Assembly (NCBI RefSeq): GCF_030915445.1
Contig: NZ_CP133264.1
Location: 5,675,208 to 5,739,207 of the forward strand
From: Clostridium sp. OS1-26
GTDB lineage: Bacteria; Bacillota; Clostridia; Clostridiales; Clostridiaceae
DNA length: 64,000 nt
Direction: 5' to 3'
The position numbers and the translations under genes were made by a program. Positions 42,480 through 51,129 of this stretch are shown piece by piece; position 1 is the stretch's first letter; every line of letters begins with the position of its first letter. Under the pieces are notes generated by a model that worked only from the letters and a program-made list of their open reading frames with translations, was not told the origin of the DNA and searched no databases.

Positions 42480-42719
42480 TTAGATGGGACTCATGGAGTA
42501 GTAATACCAAGTAAGAATATTAGTAACTTAGTATTAGACCACAAAGTATTAGATGCAGTAAATAAAGATCTCTTTCACATATATTCTGCACGTACAATTG
42601 AAGACTGTATTGAAATATTATTTGACTTCACTGGAATAGAAATGGGAGGTACTCCTATTATTGATTTTGTAAAATATCGTATTTTAATCAAAATTAGGAA
42701 ATACAGGTGTTTATTATAA
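42480..42719 (+). pseudogene. C-terminal remnant of a Lon-type protease
   Basis: The plus strand reads LDGTHGVVIPSKNISNLVLD, then VLDAVNKDLFHIYSARTIEDCIEIL to a stop at 42717. This matches the end of the proteolytic domain of Lon/LonB proteases (GVIIP-x-x-N-x-x-N, F-H-I-Y-x-V-x-T-I-x-E). There is no start, no ATPase part and no catalytic Ser-Lys, so it is a 3' fragment of a lost gene. Repeat DNA follows directly at 42722, which may mark the deletion point. Confidence 0.75.
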
Positions 42720-42721
42720 AT

Positions 42722-42834
42722 GTCGCTGCGAACCTAGATAATGGCTTCCCCTAAGGATAACGCCTTCTAAGTGCTAAAGACACTAAGAAGCCTGTTAATA
42801 AGCTTCAGATGGAGTTTTAAAACTCCATCTGAAA
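42722..42834. repeat. Repeat region related to family A
   Basis: Contains GCTTCAGATGGAG / CTCCATCTGAA (42803-42833), a perfect-stem hairpin like the one in family A, and a second hairpin CTTCTAAGTG / CACTAAGAAG. It ends at the stop of the repeat-rich protein gene and could terminate it. Confidence 0.6.
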
Positions 42835-43983
42835 TTAAGAATCCTCTTTATAACACTCAACTTCTTCAACTAAAATAATTTTATAAAGAGATATTATAAT
42901 ACTATCTTCAATAACAACAAAACCCTCTCCTACTGCAGTTATTTTTTTACAATTAATATGTCTAAAGTCTGCATTTCCTTTTGTTTGTATAAAAACTCTT
43001 TTTCCTATTATAGTATAGAGATAGTTCTGTAATTCTCCTCCATCATAATGTTCTTTCTTATTAAAATAAACATTTTTAACAAAAGCAATATAGTCTTTTT
43101 CATCACATTGTATTGCCACTATTTCTTTTATGCATAATATTATTATAGTATTTACTTCTGTTTTTAATTTTACAATATCACTACTTACCTCTAATATAAT
43201 AACGTTGTATATTATACTTCTTATAGGATCTGAAATAACTATGTTAATCCTTTTATTAATTAATAATTTTAATATTTCTTTAAATTGAGCTTTATCATTA
43301 TATATATAGTTTTCTTTTATAAACTTATCGCCTGTTTCCTTATTTGGTGTTTTTTCATTATTACTTAAATTTAAGTCACTTCTTTTTTTATCTTCATCAA
43401 ATTTGTTAAATTTATGATTACCATCTTCAGTATCTTCTTTAATAACATTTCTTTCAGTATTATTTTTACGCAGCTGATGATTATCTTGAATCTTTTTTAC
43501 ATTACAATTCTTACAATCCTTACACTCATTATTAAACTTGTTACATTTTTGATCACCATCTTCAGTATGTTTTTCTTCTATATTATTTCTGTCGATATTA
43601 TTTTCACGCAGCTTATGATTATCTTGAACTTTTTTTACATTATTTTCCTTATGCTCACTCTTCACATTATGCTTATCATCATCAGCATTATTTTTACTTA
43701 CCTGATGATTGCCTTGAACCTTTTTTGCATTACCTTCCTTATGCTCACTTTTCGCATTATGCTTATCATCATTAAAAGCAAGTGATTTAAATTTTTTAAA
43801 AATTTCTTCTTTTATCTCGTCTCTAAAACCTTCTATTCCCTCATCTCTAAGACCTTCTCTTTCGTCGTCTCTTAAACCTTCTCTTTTCCTGTGGTTCTGA
43901 TTATTATATTCATCCATATACTGAGGAAGTACATAAAAAAGAAGGTCTACTAATTTATCTGTGTTATTTTTTGACCTTGACAA
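42835..43983 (-). CDS. Repeat-rich protein, possible spore coat component
   Basis: A 382-aa protein. The N-terminus has REGLRDDEREGLRDEGIEGFRDE-type direct repeats (residues 34-56). The middle (about 70-200) has degenerate tandem units of about 30 residues with DKHNAKSEHKEGNAKKVQGN and DKHNVKSEHKENNVKKVQDN, and a CKDCKNC cluster. The C-terminal 150 residues hold two LSm-like strands-rich units (INIVISDPIRSIIYNVIILE and GKRVFIQTKGNADFRHINCKK), resembling DUF2642-type coat domains. A coat or exosporium role is inference. TTG 43983 with AAGGAGG. Confidence 0.7.
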   Translation of the reverse strand: MSRSKNNTDKLVDLLFYVLPQYMDEYNNQNHRKREGLRDDEREGLRDEGIEGFRDEIKEEIFKKFKSLAFNDDKHNAKSEHKEGNAKKVQGNHQVSKNNADDDKHNVKSEHKENNVKKVQDNHKLRENNIDRNNIEEKHTEDGDQKCNKFNNECKDCKNCNVKKIQDNHQLRKNNTERNVIKEDTEDGNHKFNKFDEDKKRSDLNLSNNEKTPNKETGDKFIKENYIYNDKAQFKEILKLLINKRINIVISDPIRSIIYNVIILEVSSDIVKLKTEVNTIIILCIKEIVAIQCDEKDYIAFVKNVYFNKKEHYDGGELQNYLYTIIGKRVFIQTKGNADFRHINCKKITAVGEGFVVIEDSIIISLYKIILVEEVECYKEDS

Positions 43984-44079
43984 AATTATACCTCCTTAAC
44001 TTGCTAATATATAGTATGAATACTATCCTAAGTTAGTTACGATATATAATTTTGCATTTTAGTGATTGAGTTATTAATT

Positions 44080-44613
44080 CTAAGGTTCATTGAACTTAAA
44101 CTTTTTATATATTTCCCAGGTATTATTCCTCCATATATATAAAGATAAATTATCGAAGTATAAATCAAACTCACATTCATATTGATTTACATATTCCCAA
44201 ATTTCATTAAATTTATCTTGTATCCTCCTTGAAAGTATAGTGCAATGAAATACTCTATCTTTTCCTTCATTCTTTTTAAACTCTACCCATGGAATTTGTG
44301 CAATTTCATCTATTAGCTCATCATGAACTTGCTTTGCTTCATTAGATACTTCTACATCCATATAAACTACATCCTGCCTAAACTTGCCGAATCCCTGTAT
44401 TCTTATAGGAGTTTTAACCTTACTGTGAGAAAACTTTTCTAAAACATTTACCATATCATCTATCTTATCTGTTTCAAAAGGTGCTTTTATTGTAAAATGT
44501 GCAGGAAGCTTTTGACGCTTTTTATTGAATTTATGACATACCTCACTCGCAATCTTCTCATGAAACTTTAAAGCGTCACCTTCAATATTACATACTAACA
44601 CATATCTCTTCAT
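44080..44613 (-). CDS. 2'-5' RNA ligase family protein
   Basis: A 177-aa 2H phosphoesterase. The two catalytic H-x-T motifs are HFTIKAPF (residues about 41-48) and HCTILSRR (about 123-130). The family (LigT/ThpR and YjcG-like) includes cyclic phosphodiesterases and RNA ligases. The cellular substrate is unknown. It stands alone; AGGAGC precedes ATG. Confidence 0.87.
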   Translation of the reverse strand: MKRYVLVCNIEGDALKFHEKIASEVCHKFNKKRQKLPAHFTIKAPFETDKIDDMVNVLEKFSHSKVKTPIRIQGFGKFRQDVVYMDVEVSNEAKQVHDELIDEIAQIPWVEFKKNEGKDRVFHCTILSRRIQDKFNEIWEYVNQYECEFDLYFDNLSLYIWRNNTWEIYKKFKFNEP

Positions 44614-44829
44614 AAAATATCAGCTCCTTATTATCTTTTCTTCATCTTACAATAATTCCGCTATTTATCCAATAACTATCCGACATAAATAGTTTTACCA
44701 AAATCCCTTTGCTTATCCAATAACTAATTGACATTAACACCACTCATCTATAGGCATAGGGGTAAGTGTTTTTACCTATTTACTCAGGTAAGATCCTTAT
44801 GTGCTTTTTAGCTTATGGTCTCGAAATAA
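44614..44829. other. Intergenic region with diverged repeats
   Basis: Two direct copies of TTATCCAATAACTA followed by TGACAT or CGACAT lie near 44665 and 44695. Both resemble the reversed end of family A (TTTATCCGATGAC). No gene is seen. Confidence 0.45.
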
Positions 44830-44874
44830 AACAAAAGTAGTATGTACTTAACTTCAGCACATACTACTTTTGTT
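44830..44874 (-). terminator. Terminator of ptsG
   Basis: A perfect 16-bp stem (AACAAAAGTAGTATGT / ACATACTACTTTTGTT), 5 bases past the ptsG stop, with TTATTT on its reverse-strand side. Confidence 0.85.
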
Positions 44875-44878
44875 TAAA

Positions 44879-46945
44879 TTATTTTATTGTTACAATATCT
44901 CTTTGTCCTCTTTTTACTTGTTCTCCAACCTTAACTGACACTGTCTCTCCTTCAGCTAAATTTGTAAATATAATTGGAGTAATAACTGATGGAACTTTTC
45001 CTCTTACTTGAGCTAAATCAACTTTAAGAAGTGGTTGTCCGGCCTTTATTGCATCTCCTTGTTTTACCAAAGCCTCAATTCCTTCTCCTTGAAGGTTTAC
45101 AGTATCTATACCAAAATGAACTAGTATTTCACGACCATTGTCTGCAGTTATTCCTATAGCATGCTTTGTTGGGAAAAGAGTTGTTATTGTACCGTTAACT
45201 GGTGATACAACTTCTCCATTTGCTGGTTCTATTGCAAAACCATCACCCATCATTTTTTGTGAAAAAACTTCATCTGGAACTTCAGTTATAGACAATATTT
45301 TTCCGTCTATTGGTGCAACAAAAGTATTATCCGCTGATTTTGTCACAGCAGCTTCCTTTTCAACAGATGTGTTCTCTGCAATAACAGGAGTTTTTCCAGC
45401 CATAATATCTTTAATTTGTGACTTTAATTGATCTGATTTTCCTCCAAATATAGCTTGAACATTATTTCCTACTTCCATAACACCTGCTGCACCTAATTTC
45501 TTAAGTTCAGCCTTATCTACATTTTTAATATCATTTACACTTACTCTTAAACGAGTTATGCATGCATCTAAGTTTGTTATATTCTCTTTTCCACCTAATG
45601 CTTTTAGAATTGCTGCTGGAAGTTCCGCATTTCCAACATTAGCTGTTGATGTTTCTTCCACATCATCTTCACGTCCTGGAGTCTTAAGATCCCATTTTCT
45701 AATTGCAAATCTAAATCCGAAGTAGTAAATTACTGCGAATACTAAACCTACTGGTATTACTAACCACCAAGCTGTTCTGTTTGGTATAACTCCAAATAGG
45801 ATATAGTCTATTAAACCACCTGAGAATGTCATACCTATCTTAACATTTAATAATTGCATTGTCATAAATGATAAACCTGCGAATATACAGTGAATTCCAA
45901 ATAGTACTGGTGCAACGAATAAGAATGCAAATTCTATTGGTTCTGTTATACCAGTTAAGAATGAAGTTAAAGCTGCTGATGCAAGTATTCCTGCTGCTAA
46001 TGCTTTCTTTCCTGGTTTTGCTTCATGATACATTGCTAATGCTGCTGCTGGTAATCCAAACATCATAAATGGGAATTTACCAGTTGTAAATGTACCAGCT
46101 GTAAAGTGTGTAGCACCGTTGCTAAGAACACCAAATTGAGTGAAATCTTTTAATTGAGCCATAAATATTGTTTGGTCTCCGTTTACAACCATACCAGTTG
46201 CTTTGCTTACATATTCCCCAAATTGATACCAGAATGGATTATAGAATATGTGGTGTAATCCAAATGGTATTAATGATCTTTCAATAACACCGAACACAAA
46301 TGCTGCTAATGTTGGGTTTGCATCGATCATATTATGTGAGAATGCATTTAATCCGTATTGAATTGGCGGCCATACAAATACAAGCATAATTCCTATAGCG
46401 ATAGCTGCTACTGCTGTTACAATTGGAACGAATCTCTTTCCTGCAAAGAATCCTAAATATGAAGGTAATTCTATGTTATAATATTTCTTATAAAGCTGTG
46501 CTGCTACAACACCCATTATGATACCGCCAAACACACCTGTTTGTAATGAAGGAATACCTAAAACTGATGTGTAAGCTGGATTATGAGTAGCTAATACTTC
46601 TGGAGTAACTCCTGCTACTATTCCTAAAGTTTTATTCATTATTAAGAAACCAACGATTGCTGCAAGTCCTGCAACTCCTTCGCCTTCAGCTAAACCTACT
46701 GCAACCCCTACTGCGAATAATAATGCAAGATTACCAAATACAATATCTCCTGATTGCTCCATAACTTTAGCGAAAGTTTGGAAAGCATGATTATTTAAAA
46801 ATGATGCATGGCTTAAGAAAGCCGGATTTTGAAACATGTTACCAAAAGCAAGTAATATACCTGCTGCCGGTAATATTGCAACTGGAAGCATTAATGCTTT
46901 TCCGATTTGCTGTAGTTTACCAAAAATACTACTCTTCTTAGACAT
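44879..46945 (-). CDS. ptsG: PTS glucose transporter subunit IICBA
   Basis: A 688-aa fused PTS permease in C-B-A order. The IIC membrane domain (residues 1-about 410) starts KLQQIGKALMLPVAILPAAG and contains FGVIERSLIPFGLHHIFYNPFWYQ and ITEPIEFAFLFVAP. The IIB domain has the phosphocysteine motif NLDACITRLRV. The IIA domain has the phosphohistidine HFGIDTVNL. Close agreement with Bacillus PtsG through IIC favours glucose over N-acetylglucosamine. ATG 46945 follows AAGGGAG. The leader contains a RAT/terminator pair (47017-47130), so expression is probably antiterminator-controlled. HPr is encoded at 49501. Confidence 0.94.
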   Translation of the reverse strand: MSKKSSIFGKLQQIGKALMLPVAILPAAGILLAFGNMFQNPAFLSHASFLNNHAFQTFAKVMEQSGDIVFGNLALLFAVGVAVGLAEGEGVAGLAAIVGFLIMNKTLGIVAGVTPEVLATHNPAYTSVLGIPSLQTGVFGGIIMGVVAAQLYKKYYNIELPSYLGFFAGKRFVPIVTAVAAIAIGIMLVFVWPPIQYGLNAFSHNMIDANPTLAAFVFGVIERSLIPFGLHHIFYNPFWYQFGEYVSKATGMVVNGDQTIFMAQLKDFTQFGVLSNGATHFTAGTFTTGKFPFMMFGLPAAALAMYHEAKPGKKALAAGILASAALTSFLTGITEPIEFAFLFVAPVLFGIHCIFAGLSFMTMQLLNVKIGMTFSGGLIDYILFGVIPNRTAWWLVIPVGLVFAVIYYFGFRFAIRKWDLKTPGREDDVEETSTANVGNAELPAAILKALGGKENITNLDACITRLRVSVNDIKNVDKAELKKLGAAGVMEVGNNVQAIFGGKSDQLKSQIKDIMAGKTPVIAENTSVEKEAAVTKSADNTFVAPIDGKILSITEVPDEVFSQKMMGDGFAIEPANGEVVSPVNGTITTLFPTKHAIGITADNGREILVHFGIDTVNLQGEGIEALVKQGDAIKAGQPLLKVDLAQVRGKVPSVITPIIFTNLAEGETVSVKVGEQVKRGQRDIVTIK

Positions 46946-47016
46946 ATGATTATCTCCCTTCAATATTTTTAATTTAGTTCATTACTTATAATTATTATTG
47001 TGCTCTAAAACACAAA

Positions 47017-47111
47017 AGGCATGAGCAAGGTAATAAGAAATTCTTAAACATCTATTTGACTAATACAAATAGATACAATACTATTTCTTATAACTACCTT
47101 TGCTCATGCCT
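47017..47111 (-). terminator. Leader terminator of ptsG
   Basis: A long stem: AGGCATGAGCAAGGTAATAA (from 47017) pairs imperfectly with the segment ending GCTCATGCCT at 47111, with an inner hairpin ATCTATTT / AAATAGAT. On the reverse strand it ends in TTTTGTGTTTT. Its 5' arm overlaps the RAT element. Confidence 0.75.
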
Positions 47112-47130
47112 GATCGAATCAGTAACACGC
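47101..47130 (-). promoter_or_regulatory. RAT antiterminator site upstream of ptsG
   Basis: The reverse-strand sequence TGTTACTGATTCGATCAGGC then ATGAGC matches the ribonucleic antiterminator pattern of the BglG/LicT/SacT family (GTTACTG...CAGGCA). It overlaps the 5' arm of the terminator hairpin, so protein binding would block termination. No BglG-type regulator gene lies in this window. Confidence 0.75.
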
Positions 47131-47282
47131 AAAACTTTTATTAAGTTTTATTTATTAGGCGTAAACTTTTACATTGCTTGTCTGCCTTAATATAAATTCA
47201 TTATATCAAGATATTTTTCTTTTTTCAATATATATTTTAAAGTTTTTTATATTATTTTTGTGGTTGTAGACAAGCTCCATAT

Positions 47283-47488
47283 GATACCAAGAACTCTGTT
47301 TATATAAACAGGATTCTAAGCTTCAGGTGGAGTTTTAAACTCCACCTGAAGCTTAGAATCCGTTATCCAGGGTCGTATCGCCACTTATCCCTCACTTTAA
47401 GAAAAGCAGAGATCCCAAATCTCTGCTTTGGTGTGAATCGCTTTCATAGAGTGCGTTGGGGTGTTAGTGTCGATAGACATCGGATAAA
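47283..47488 (+). repeat. Composite of repeat families A and C
   Basis: Contains AAGAACTCTGTTTATA (the reverse complement of the family A start), a perfect hairpin GCTTCAGGTGGAGTTT / AAACTCCACCTGAAGC with longer outer pairs, ATCCAGGGTCGTATCGCC, a hairpin GCAGAGATCCCAAATCTCTGC, and the family C end from 47440 (GCGTTGGGGTGTTAGTG) to ATCGGATAAA at 47488. No gene is seen in this stretch. Confidence 0.75.
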
Positions 47489-47490
47489 AA

Positions 47491-47526
47491 CTTAACTTAT
47501 ACACATACACAGTTGTATAAGTTAAG
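47491..47526 (-). terminator. Terminator of purB
   Basis: A perfect 12-bp stem CTTAACTTATAC / GTATAAGTTAAG, 16 bases past the purB stop, followed on the reverse strand by TTTTTATC. Confidence 0.8.
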
Positions 47527-47542
47527 TCTCCTTTTAAAATAT

Positions 47543-48973
47543 CTATACGTTAATTTCCGCTTCTTCCCCAAGTAATTCTTTGTTTTCTTCAAGTATAGGT
47601 CTTATTTGCTTTTCAATAAAGTCTTCTACTTGCCCTGGCGCTCTACCTATAAATTTCTTTGAATCAATTAATGATAGTATCTCTTCTTTTGTCATATTAA
47701 AGAAATCATCATTTATGATTCTTTCAATTAAATCATTTTCTTTTCCTTCTATTTTAACCATTTTAGCTGCTTCCATGGAATGCTGTCTTATTCTCTCATG
47801 AAGTTCCTGTCTGTCTCCACCTCTTTTAACAGCTTCCATTATTATATTTTCAGTAGCCATAAATGGTAACTCACTCTTTACATGTGCTTCTATAACCTTT
47901 GGATAAACTACCATATTACTAGATACATTCATATATAGGTTAAGTACTCCGTCTAAAGCTAAAAATGCTTCTGAAACTGCAATTCTCTTATTAGCAGAAT
48001 CATCTAAAGTTCTTTCAAACCATTGTGTCGATGCAGTTATTGCTGGGTTTAATGAATTTACAATTATATATCTTGCTAATGCTCCTATTCTTTCAGATCT
48101 CATAGGATTCCTTTTATAAGCCATAGCGGATGATCCAATTTGATTCTTCTCAAAGGGCTCCTCCATCTCTTTCATATTTTGAAGTATTCTCATGTCATTA
48201 CTAAATTTGTAAGCACTTTGAGCAATTTCTGATAAAGTATTTAGTATAATTGAGTCAAGCTTTCTTGTGTAAGTCTGTCCTGTTACCATGAACTCTTCTT
48301 TAAAGCCCATTCTCTCTGTTACCATTTTATCTAATTTTTTCACTTTATCTTCATCACCATTAAATAGTTCCATAAAGCTTGCTTGTGTACCAGTTGTTCC
48401 TTTTACTCCTCTAAATCTCATATGATCTATTACAAACTGTAAATTTTCAAGATCTAAAAAAAGCTCTTGAATCCAAAGCGTTGCTCTCTTTCCCACAGTA
48501 GTTAATTGAGCTGGCTGAAGATGAGTAAAACCTAATGTAGGTGCATCTTTGTATTGAATTGCAAATTTAGACAAAGAATTAATTACATTTATAATTTTCT
48601 TTTTTATAAGTAGCAAAGCTTCTCTCATTGCTATTAAATCAGTATTATCACCTACATAACAACTGGTTGCCCCTAAGTGTATTATCCCTTTTGCCTTTGG
48701 GCACTGTACACCATATGCATAAACATGGCTCATAACATCGTGACGTACTTCTTTTTCTCTCTTTTCAGCTACTTCATAATTTATATTATCTATATTATTT
48801 CTAAGCTCTTGTATTTGTTCATCTGTAATATTAAGTCCTAATTCTTTTTCACATTCTGCTAATGCCACCCATAGTTTTCTCCAAGTTTTAAACTTCATCT
48901 CATCTGAAAACAAATAGCTCATTTCCTTTGAAGAATATCTTGTATTTAACGGTGTATTATACGTATTTCTCAT
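47543..48973 (-). CDS. purB: Adenylosuccinate lyase
   Basis: A 476-aa member of the aspartase/fumarase superfamily that cleaves SAICAR and adenylosuccinate in purine synthesis. Family signatures are HDVMSHVYAYG (His), GATSCYVGDNTDL, TGQTYTRK and the lyase signature GSSAMAYKRNPMRSERI. It is a stand-alone gene rather than part of a pur operon here. The ATG at 48973 is chosen because GGAGGT is 9 bases upstream; the earlier TTG at 48979 is too close to the site. Confidence 0.95.
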   Translation of the reverse strand: MRNTYNTPLNTRYSSKEMSYLFSDEMKFKTWRKLWVALAECEKELGLNITDEQIQELRNNIDNINYEVAEKREKEVRHDVMSHVYAYGVQCPKAKGIIHLGATSCYVGDNTDLIAMREALLLIKKKIINVINSLSKFAIQYKDAPTLGFTHLQPAQLTTVGKRATLWIQELFLDLENLQFVIDHMRFRGVKGTTGTQASFMELFNGDEDKVKKLDKMVTERMGFKEEFMVTGQTYTRKLDSIILNTLSEIAQSAYKFSNDMRILQNMKEMEEPFEKNQIGSSAMAYKRNPMRSERIGALARYIIVNSLNPAITASTQWFERTLDDSANKRIAVSEAFLALDGVLNLYMNVSSNMVVYPKVIEAHVKSELPFMATENIIMEAVKRGGDRQELHERIRQHSMEAAKMVKIEGKENDLIERIINDDFFNMTKEEILSLIDSKKFIGRAPGQVEDFIEKQIRPILEENKELLGEEAEINV

Positions 48974-49234
48974 AATCAAAGTACCTCCAGACGTATGTAA
49001 TTCATTTTTTTTATTTTTTCATTCACATTATAGCATATATCAAGCTTATTTCATATATGTTTTGTTCGTATTTTTTCTTTTTTATCGCATATTTTATCTT
49101 TTCTTATTTATTAATTTTTATTAATAATTTTTATCTTAAGAATAATATTAATTAAATTGTGTACAAACTGTTCTATTTCATCGTTGAATTAATATAATTT
49201 ATTAGAATAAAATTATAGGGGTTTGGAGGTACTT

Positions 49235-49450
49235 ATGTATAAGTTTAACTTGTTAGATAAAATTTCTTTAATTCTAGTAATTATCGGTGCAATAAATTGG
49301 GGACTTATAGGGTTATTTAATTTTAATTTAATAGGAGCGCTCTTAGGAGAACCGGTAAATTTAATTGGAAGAATAATTTATATACTTGTTGGAGCAGCCG
49401 GTATGGACATGCTTATGCTTTTATTAAAAATGAAAAAATCCTTTAAATGA
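49235..49450 (+). CDS. DUF378 family small membrane protein
   Basis: A 71-aa protein with two membrane helices (LDKISLILVIIGAINWGLIG and LIGRIIYILVGAAGMDMLML) joined by FNFNLIGALLGEP. The AINWGL and GAAGMDML motifs are typical of DUF378, whose function is unknown. ATG 49235 follows GGAGGT; a TTG at 49223 lies before the site. A terminator follows immediately. Confidence 0.88.
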   Translation: MYKFNLLDKISLILVIIGAINWGLIGLFNFNLIGALLGEPVNLIGRIIYILVGAAGMDMLMLLLKMKKSFK

Positions 49451-49455
49451 TAAAT

Positions 49456-49481
49456 AAAAGGCTCATATTAATGAGCCTTTT
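49456..49481. terminator. Bidirectional terminator
   Basis: A perfect 11-bp stem AAAAGGCTCAT / ATGAGCCTTTT with a 4-base loop, followed by ATTTAT. It separates the converging DUF378 and ptsH genes. Confidence 0.85.
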
Positions 49482-49500
49482 ATTTATATAAAAAATTATT

Positions 49501-49761
49501 TTATTCTTCTAATGATTCTATTAACTTAGATACTTCTTCAGCTGCTAAAGCTTCATCATCTCCTGATGCAGTAACCTTTACTGTTGAATTTTTAGTTACT
49601 CCTAATGATAATACTCCAATTAAGCTTTTTACATTAGCTTTTTTTCCATCAAATTCAATGCTTATATCTGATTTGAAAGAAGAAGCTTTTTTCACTAATA
49701 GAGTTGCTGGTCTTGCATGTAAGCCAGTAGAACTTTTCACTGTAACTTCTTTAGATACCAT
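49501..49761 (-). CDS. ptsH: Phosphocarrier protein HPr
   Basis: An 86-aa HPr. The active-site histidine is in TGLHARPATLLVKKA (His15 region), and the regulatory serine site in KKANVKSLIGVLSLGV (Ser46 region), so both PEP-dependent and HPr-kinase phosphorylation sites are present. It passes phosphate from Enzyme I to permeases such as PtsG at 44879. ATG 49761 follows GAGGTGA; the longer ORF adds three residues upstream of a proper spacing. ptsI is not adjacent. Confidence 0.95.
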   Translation of the reverse strand: MVSKEVTVKSSTGLHARPATLLVKKASSFKSDISIEFDGKKANVKSLIGVLSLGVTKNSTVKVTASGDDEALAAEEVSKLIESLEE

Positions 49762-49935
49762 CAAATTCACCTCAATCCTCTATAATATAATAATATATGA
49801 CAAACTTTCCTTTTTATTATAACATTTTTTAAATAGGTTTCAACGGCTATTTTTTGATGTAAAAGATTACATCAAATAAATTTTATTAAAGATTTTTAGT
49901 TTGTTAAAAAATAATTTTTATATTAATAAATAATA

Positions 49936-51129
49936 CTATTTTAGCTGACTAATAAATTTCTCCACTCTATCTAACCCTTTTTGAATATTATCCATAGAAG
50001 TTGCATAAGAGAATCTTACATAGTTATCTACGCCAAAGCCTATGCCTGGTATGACAGCTACCTTTGCTTTATCAAGTAATTGTTCAGAAAAACTCATAGA
50101 ATCTATAATTTCAATGCCATCAATTTTTTTGCCAAAAATCTTTGATATGTTCATCATTACATAAAATGCACCTTCTGGGTTAATACAGGATACACCTTCT
50201 ATTGAATTTATTTTATTTACCATATAGTCTCTTCTTGCTTTGAACTCTGAAACCATTTCTACCATTTGTGCATCATCACCTTTTAAAGCTTCTACAGATG
50301 CATACTGAGCAATTGAGTTAGGATTTGAAGTAGTATGGCTTTGAATATTTGACATAAGTTTAGTTATTTCCTCGCTAGATGCAGCATATCCTATTCTCCA
50401 ACCAGTCATAGAATATGCTTTAGACACTCCATTAATAACGATTGTTCTATTATATGCGTCTTCGCTTAGACTAGCTATACTTATGTGTTTAGTATTCCCA
50501 TATATCAATTTTTCATAAATTTCATCTGATAAAATTAATATATTTTTTTCTTTAGCAAGTTCTGCTATAGCCACAAGTTCTTCTTTAGTATACACTGTAC
50601 CTGTTGGATTATTTGGACTATTTAATAATATCATTTTTGTTTTTTCTGTTATAGCACTTTTTAAGGCTTCTATATCATATTTAAAACCCTTTTCTTCACT
50701 TGTCTCAACAAATACAGGTACTCCATCTGCTAGCTTTATAAGCTCTGGATAGCTTACCCAGTAAGGTACTGGAACAATAACCTCATCTCCAGGATTTAAT
50801 GTAGCTAAGAAAGCATTAGCTAAGCTTTGTTTAGCACCTGATGATACAATAATTTGAGTAGTTTTATAATTCAAATTGTTATCTTTACTAAACTTATCTA
50901 CTATCGCCTCTTTTAGCTCCATTATTCCTGATGCAGGTGTATATTTAGTAAATCCTTGTCTAATGGCATTAATGGCTGCATTTTGAATATTTTCTGGAGT
51001 ATTAAAATCTGGCTCACCTGCACCAAAGCCAATAACATCGATTCCATCTGCCTTCATTTTTTTAGCTTTAGCAGTTATTGCTAATGTTATAGATGGTTGT
51101 ATTTGCTGCGCTTTTTTTGATAATATCAT
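49936..51129 (-). CDS. Class I/II PLP-dependent aminotransferase, aspartate type
   Basis: A 397-aa fold-type I aminotransferase. It has GAGEPDFNTPENI, SSGAKQSLANAF (PLP phosphate contact), LNSPNNPTGTVY, LSDEIYEKLIY, and the PLP lysine in NGVSKAYSMTGWRIGYA, and a C-terminal arginine in NYVRFSYA. This is the AspC/PatA subgroup that transaminates aspartate or prephenate-type substrates. Its start overlaps the stop of the upstream PHP gene by 4 bases (ATGA). Substrate preference is not provable from sequence. Confidence 0.92.
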   Translation of the reverse strand: MILSKKAQQIQPSITLAITAKAKKMKADGIDVIGFGAGEPDFNTPENIQNAAINAIRQGFTKYTPASGIMELKEAIVDKFSKDNNLNYKTTQIIVSSGAKQSLANAFLATLNPGDEVIVPVPYWVSYPELIKLADGVPVFVETSEEKGFKYDIEALKSAITEKTKMILLNSPNNPTGTVYTKEELVAIAELAKEKNILILSDEIYEKLIYGNTKHISIASLSEDAYNRTIVINGVSKAYSMTGWRIGYAASSEEITKLMSNIQSHTTSNPNSIAQYASVEALKGDDAQMVEMVSEFKARRDYMVNKINSIEGVSCINPEGAFYVMMNISKIFGKKIDGIEIIDSMSFSEQLLDKAKVAVIPGIGFGVDNYVRFSYATSMDNIQKGLDRVEKFISQLK

